A stretch of DNA of 64,000 bases from J054 sp963850255 (GTDB taxonomy: Bacteria > Pseudomonadota > Gammaproteobacteria > Steroidobacterales > GCA-2729495). Below are positions 61,447-64,000 of the stretch, one piece after another. The translations under genes and the position numbers were made by a program. The stretch is taken from NCBI GenBank assembly GCA_963850255.1, contig CAWKLL010000048.1, forward strand, positions 1 to 64,000. Reading direction: 5' to 3'. The notes below the pieces were generated by a model, which saw only the letters and a list, made by a program, of their open reading frames with translations, searched no databases and was not told where the DNA came from. Each line of letters opens with the position of its first letter. Position 1 is the first letter of the stretch.

Positions 61447-62598
61447 ATGAATATTTTTCGCGCACTGTATGCCGCGGCTTTAATTCTAACCTCACTGCTT
61501 TTTACGACGGTTGTCTGGGCCCAGGCTGATGCTGATGCCTATGCCGAAACCGACGCAGTCTCGGGCGCCAGCCCTCAGGGCCCGCCCGTAGACAACAGCA
61601 ATGAACTACCAGTGCGCCTTATCCCGGATATCCCACCGGCCGCGGAAGCGTACTACGCACCCGACAACTATCACCTGATCGCGCAGGCCCGGGATCCGGA
61701 TGCGCAGGCAGCCGACGACAGCCGAATCGGCGGCGCGCTGACCTATATTTTCACCGACGACGGAAAATTGAGCCGACGTATAAACGATCGTGGTCAGGAT
61801 GCCTGCTCTTACTTTTTCCCGGACGGGGAGCGCGTTATCTGGACGTCAACCCGGGACAATATGGACATGCCGCTCGGTAACTGGTCAGACGCGGAAAACT
61901 ATCCACAAGGCGCGGAACTCTACACCTCCGACCTGTACGGAAAAGACATCGTAAGGCTCACCAATAACGAATGGTACGACGCCGAAGTGACAGTGTCGCC
62001 GAACGGCGAATGGATCGTGTTCGCGCGGGATATCGATGGCAACATGAACCTGTGGCACATCCGGCCGGATGGCAGTGATGAAGAGCAGATCACGTTCACC
62101 GACGACTGGCAGCCAGGCGCGCCGTTCTATTTACAGGACAATGAGACCATTATTTTTCAGGCCTGGCGCGCGAGCGAACTTGGCAAGATCACGCCCACGC
62201 CAATGACCGTGTTTACGATCAAGCACGACGGCAGCGAGCTGACCCAGCGCACCTTCGACCGCGGCATGTACTGGGGGCCTGCTCCAGCGGCCGATGGCCG
62301 CCACTACGTGTACACGACGATCCTCGACGGTTACAACCACGAGCTGTTCCTGGGTGATCTGGCCGGTGGCGAACCCGTGCGTTTGACTTATCGCGCAGGT
62401 TTCGACGGCATGAAGTCGCTATCGAGAGACAGCCAGAAAATGGTGTTCGTGCGGACCAAGAACGAGGGCAAAGCGCTGTTTAATCACGTGATGGACCTGT
62501 CATCGCTGAATCTCGGCCCGGAAAACAACAAAGGCATTCCGGATACGCCGGTGCCGGACAATGCGGTGCTGGTTACCGACTTCACGGTCGGGCGATAA
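61447..62598 (+). CDS. Exported TolB-like (PD40) beta-propeller protein
   Basis: 383 residues from the ATG at 61447. Signal peptide 'YAAALILTSLLFTTVVWA'. Propeller repeats with the S/T-P-D/N-G-x motif: 'YFFPDGERVIWTSTRDN', 'TVSPNGEWIVFARDIDGNMNLW', and similar at 300-360. Related proteins bind other envelope factors or are parts of larger complexes. It stands alone, function unknown. Confidence 0.85.
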   Translation: MNIFRALYAAALILTSLLFTTVVWAQADADAYAETDAVSGASPQGPPVDNSNELPVRLIPDIPPAAEAYYAPDNYHLIAQARDPDAQAADDSRIGGALTYIFTDDGKLSRRINDRGQDACSYFFPDGERVIWTSTRDNMDMPLGNWSDAENYPQGAELYTSDLYGKDIVRLTNNEWYDAEVTVSPNGEWIVFARDIDGNMNLWHIRPDGSDEEQITFTDDWQPGAPFYLQDNETIIFQAWRASELGKITPTPMTVFTIKHDGSELTQRTFDRGMYWGPAPAADGRHYVYTTILDGYNHELFLGDLAGGEPVRLTYRAGFDGMKSLSRDSQKMVFVRTKNEGKALFNHVMDLSSLNLGPENNKGIPDTPVPDNAVLVTDFTVGR

Positions 62599-62876
62599 CC
62601 CGGCGGACGCTGTCGCACATCCGATCCGATACTGAATATATCCTTCCTGTTGGTCAGACACCTGGTTTGCATCGGGTTCTTCATCCTGGTCACCAGGACA
62701 TGTAGTGCTTTGATAGCCTCCTGACGCCTGCAGCAGTGGCCGGTCGAATGCTGGTCAGATTGTTTGTGAGGCTTAGGTATCGCCACTGCCTTTCCCGATC
62801 AAAATAGTAATCATCGGCGTAAGTTAAATATGCGATTTTATTATCTGGATTAGTAATTTAGTCGGGCCACTAAATT

Positions 62877-64000
62877 CTAGAGACGTCGCTTTACCTTGAG
62901 GGCGATGGCACCGACGCCCAGGAAAGCGACACCCATTAGCACCAGCGTGATCGGCCAACCCAGGGAATCCGCAAAATGTTCCGCGGAGTAATAGCCAATG
63001 AAGGCCAAGCATCGCAATGACGGTGGTCAACAACAGAGCCCGGCTTTCCAGTACTACACAGGCATAAAGTGCGGAGGTCGTCACCGCGAGATAAATCAGC
63101 TCAACGGAGGTGTTCTGCACGAGGTCGAACAGACCCGCGTAAGCCATTATCGAACCAACAAAATAGCCGAGAGCAATCAGGCGCGGATAGCGCTCGGATT
63201 TTTGCAATCCATAGGCTGTCAGCATCAGGCTTACGCCGATAACCAGACTTGCCCAATTGCCGGACGTGAACATCGCTATGCGATCGAATAGGCCGCTGTT
63301 CAGCCAGCAGACGCCGATCAGCAAGGCGGGTTCCGCGAGCACGCGGTGAGACGTTTTCTCCAGGGCAGTACCGACCAGGAACAGCGAGGCGCCCAGAACT
63401 ATGGCGATATAAGCGATCTCGAGCCCGAGCAAATCGAGGCCAACATGCATGAAGGCATAGACAAAAAAGAGCGAAGTAAACGCCAGCACCGTGCGCCGGT
63501 ACTTGCCGAACAATACGCCCTGGTGCAGGGCCATTACGCCGCACACAAAGAGCGTTGCGGCTCGCCAGTTACTGCTGTCCGGATACATTTCATCGAGAAG
63601 CACGTACCAGCCACCGGTCATCATGAACACGCTGGCGAGCGTCAACGGCAGAACGAGTTTGGGGTATCGTTGCTCGTGCAGAGCGGCAACCAGCACGATG
63701 AGCAGAACGTAGCCAATGCCCAGCGTCACCAGCACCCGCATCGCACTGCCCATGGTGTCCCAGAATGTCCCGATGTAGGTGCCAACACCCGCGAGAATGA
63801 AAATTGCGCCGAGATAGGTGAACAGCGTCTTGGCAATGTCCCCTTTGCTGCGCTTGCTGACGAATCCTCCGCAGAGGCAGGCGCATGAAATGCGGCTTCG
63901 ACCTCGGCCGGCAAAATGTCGTAGGTGTTCATCAGTTGTTTGATGTGCTTCAGCGCGCCGGGCTTGTCGGTTACGCTCGACAAACCGAGTGCTGCAGCGA
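62877..64000 (-). pseudogene. Multi-pass membrane protein (DUF2157-like), two frame breaks, cut by right edge
   Basis: Leftward gene, open to the window edge. Cytosolic start (visible as 'YDILPAEVEAAFHAPAS'), then a break at about 63859 where one base is missing; the frame then resumes 'SKRSKGDIAKTLFTYLGAIF' and runs through about eight helices. A second break at about 63003 (one extra G in GG) hides the true end: corrected, it reads 'FIGYYSAEHFADSLGWP' and 'VAFLGVGAIALKVKRRL' to a TAG at 62877. Both corrected halves fit one continuous membrane protein. Function unknown. Confidence 0.75.

Noticed and set aside
61228..61495. Two overlapping leftward frames
   Set aside because: No ribosome site or domain; they overlap the signal-peptide region of the propeller gene.
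62484..62786. 100-residue leftward frame
   Set aside because: Covers the end of the propeller gene on the opposite strand; no family pattern.
1..64000. tRNA, rRNA, CRISPR arrays, insertion sequences
   Set aside because: None seen on either strand: no cloverleaf with CCA-like ends, no direct-repeat arrays, no transposase-like protein.

Overview
The window is bacterial chromosome of fairly high G+C, almost fully coding on both strands. I assign it to Gammaproteobacteria because a lipA/sohB block, a YgiQ radical SAM enzyme, ZntB-type and MscS transporters, a YaiI (DUF188) protein, a PA3496-type small protein and the rimB/AstE-like/rimK set occur together. The genus cannot be named from the sequence. 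I saw no rRNA, tRNA, IS element, CRISPR array or integrase.

Layout: 0-3 kb (leftward) serine hydrolase fragment, small secreted protein and a Tat-exported nitrilase-like protein. 3.3-7.1 kb envelope genes: L,D-transpeptidase, an exported Rossmann protein, an M48 protease. 7.3-10.8 kb a lipid-transport ABC operon (STAS-MlaE, MlaF, MlaD, PqiC-like lipoprotein). 12.9-16 kb the rimB / AstE-like / rimK / SRPBCC operon. 16-21 kb MarR, MscS, ZntB, a wrecked fructose-bisphosphatase, a NYN-LOTUS RNA-binding protein, a CPA2 antiporter. 21.4-28.3 kb YgiQ, a broken DUF2282 gene and an RND pump. 28.3-37.1 kb a polyamine uptake and catabolism operon (puuD, puuA, aminotransferase, puuB, potFGHI-like). 37-44.5 kb lipoprotein, zinc peptidase, DUF192, O6-alkylguanine repair, diguanylate cyclase, glyoxalase, esterase, OmpA-type protein. 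44.6-53.5 kb lipA, sohB, M48 lipoprotein, LysM L,D-transpeptidase, an orphan contractile tail-sheath-like gene, two unknown proteins, exported methyltransferase, CDGSH protein. 53.5-61 kb mostly leftward single-domain genes (acyltransferase-like, methyltransferase, DUF188, DUF3565, YkgJ, HIT, GNAT, YCII, rhodanese, ASCH, DUF2798). 61.4-64 kb a secreted beta-propeller and a membrane protein running off the edge.

Two themes stand out. First, an orphan sheath-like protein sits 6 bp behind a peptidoglycan L,D-transpeptidase lipoprotein, with no other phage or injection-system gene nearby; with its two unknown downstream neighbours it is my best candidate for an undescribed system. Second, at least eight reading-frame breaks occur in otherwise well conserved genes, seven of them explained by one extra base. 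That pattern looks more like uncorrected sequencing insertions than biological decay, so the 'pseudogene' labels on those genes are provisional. The fructose-bisphosphatase remnant is different: it carries an internal in-frame deletion and is truly rearranged.
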